A stretch of 64,000 bases of DNA, taken from positions 4,424,814 to 4,488,813 of the forward strand of contig NC_066602.1 in the NCBI RefSeq assembly GCF_905475345.1. Direction: 5' to 3'. Source of the DNA: Vespula vulgaris (Eukaryota; Arthropoda; Insecta; Hymenoptera; Vespidae). Under the pieces are notes generated by a model. That model made no database searches and was not told where the DNA came from. It saw nothing but the letters and a program-made list of their open reading frames with translations. Made by a program: the position numbers and the translations under genes. The number at the start of each line of letters is the position of its first letter. The first letter of the stretch is position 1. Positions 61,362 to 64,000 of the stretch are shown here, in pieces.

Positions 61362-62013
61362 CTTCGAAATAATCTAATCGTTTCTCTTTACGCGTTCGAA
61401 TGACGCGCTCTTTTCGTCGTATATCTTTTCGTATACGAGAGAAGTCCAAAAGAAGATTTTGAATTTTCTATTTGGAGTGTACACACTATGGTACAGCACG
61501 GTTAAAACTTGTTTGCAAGAATGTACGACGATCGCGCCACCGCCCTATCATTGCAAGCTTTTCGCGAGCGGTGTCTTTGACGGTCGATGCGTCGAACGAC
61601 AGGCCCAAATCTATACGACGGATACGTAATAGTTATCGAGACAAATATTGTACGATTGTAAACGAGCGAAGTTGATTATAAACGATTCGTACCTCGAAAT
61701 TTTTCTAAGTTCACGTTTTCACGGTAAGAAACGTAGAAGAATTGTAAGTAATACGTTCACTGGTCAGTACGCCGTGATGAACACTGTGTCGGCCATCTTG
61801 TCGGCGTAGTTTATCATTATCCGTCAGCAGATGGCGCTTGTTACCCTGAAGCCTCTTGAAAAATGGCCGACGAACGAAGATGTAGCGGTGCAAGTCGGAT
61901 TTATATCAGACTGAAAACAGTGCAGCAGCCACTGCTTCGTAACTTACGACGCGGCTGTTTGCAAAAATGTTGAGACTCTGTGATATCGTTTGAAGACGAA
62001 GGAACGGTCAACT
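61362..62013. promoter_or_regulatory. Divergent promoter region, Lrrc57 (-) and an unidentified gene (+)
   Basis: Moderately CpG-rich, 652 bp between the Lrrc57 ATG and the plus-strand ATG at 62014. It contains GCCATCTT (61792-61799, YY1-like) and CAGCAGATGGCGC (61825-61837), which resembles the insect CTCF core. No TATA box was seen and no coding frame is credible. Confidence 0.5.
61825..61837 (+). promoter_or_regulatory. CTCF-like motif
   Basis: CAGCAGATGGCGC contains the AGATGGCGC core typical of insect CTCF sites. It is in the divergent promoter region between Lrrc57 and the right-hand gene. Confidence 0.35.
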
Positions 62014-62050
62014 ATGATGGCTTCCACACCAAAATCTGACAAACATGGAG
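62014..62050 (+). CDS. First coding exon of an unidentified gene (partial)
   Basis: ATGATGGCTTCCACACC opens MMASTPKSDKHG and is cut by a strong donor (GAG followed by GTAAGC) after 62050, leaving phase 1. The leader shows CpG-rich promoter-like sequence upstream. I do not recognise the protein from 12 residues. The remaining exons are to the right, and 63763-63951 is in phase with it. Confidence 0.45.
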
Positions 62051-63764
<1,714 letters not shown>

Positions 63765-63951
63765 ATGCCACAATATGACGAATCTTTTCTCGATTCGTCG
63801 ATCTTCAGACGACGTGTACGAACTTATTCCATACAAAAGAAATCCTCAACGAAATCAAGATCGTTCAAGAATACGTCTGTACCTTTGTTGTTGGCCGTGA
63901 CCGATCTCAATAACGATTTCTCTGATTCGCTTTCGATCTGCAGTACGCAAG
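63765..63951 (+). CDS. Coding exon of an unidentified gene, running off the right edge
   Basis: An open frame of 62 codons starts MPQYDESFLDSSIFRRRVRT and is followed by a donor (CAAG before GTAATC), leaving phase 1. The composition is balanced, not low-complexity: a basic serine-rich first half, then VPLLLAVTDLNND. An AG at 63761-63762 would allow splicing from 62050 in frame (GAT junction), but the polypyrimidine tract is poor. It may instead be a first coding exon under the promoter motif at 63671. I do not recognise the product. Confidence 0.5.
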
Positions 63952-64000
63952 GTAATCGATAATTTAACTCTTTAAAATGCATAATTTTGTTTGATTTTAA

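Overview
This 64 kb window is nuclear DNA from an insect. It is AT-rich, full of GT-AG introns and dense in microsatellites, and its proteins are clearly arthropod. The intron density and gene content suggest a hymenopteran such as a bee or wasp, but that is inference. No prokaryotic, viral or organellar block was seen.

Layout from left to right. The 3' exons of Pox neuro (+) open the window. A five-exon LHFPL-type tetraspan gene (-) follows, head to head with the splicing factor gene Prp38 (+). Mon1 (-) is tail to tail with Prp38 and head to head with RpS16 (+). Mvb12 (+, ESCRT-I) comes next. Pinocchio (+) has four coding exons at 28.8-29.8 kb, a probable alternative TATA promoter at 26.1 kb, and a possible extra N-terminal exon about 9 kb upstream. 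SdhA (-) is followed by a tandem SdhA paralogue (-) with more introns. A ZC2HC1-type zinc finger gene (-) carries a very large acidic central region. After a 6.9 kb gene-poor stretch come Polycomb-like (-, PRC2 accessory factor), intronless Lrrc57 (-), and one or two unidentified 5' exons (+) running off the right edge.

The genes do not form one pathway. Several are housekeeping: splicing, ribosome, endosome maturation (Mon1 activates Rab7; Mvb12 sorts cargo) and mitochondrial complex II. Others are regulatory or developmental (Poxn, Pcl). Exon boundaries were fitted by hand from GT-AG sites, reading-frame phase and remembered family conservation. Full-length models come out at 294 (LHFPL), 305 (Prp38), 520 (Mon1), 148 (RpS16), 329 (Mvb12), 140 or 196 (Pino), 670 (SdhA), 660 (SdhA-like), 1263 (ZC2HC1), 828 (Pcl) and 238 (Lrrc57) residues.

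The points most worth a second look are the tandem complex II flavoprotein duplication, the Pinocchio promoter and N-terminal variants, a pair of 116 bp inverted MITE-like elements flanking the LHFPL/Prp38 promoter, an X-box upstream of the ZC2HC1 gene, and an apparently incomplete Tudor cage in Pcl. I found no convincing evidence of a wholly new molecular system.
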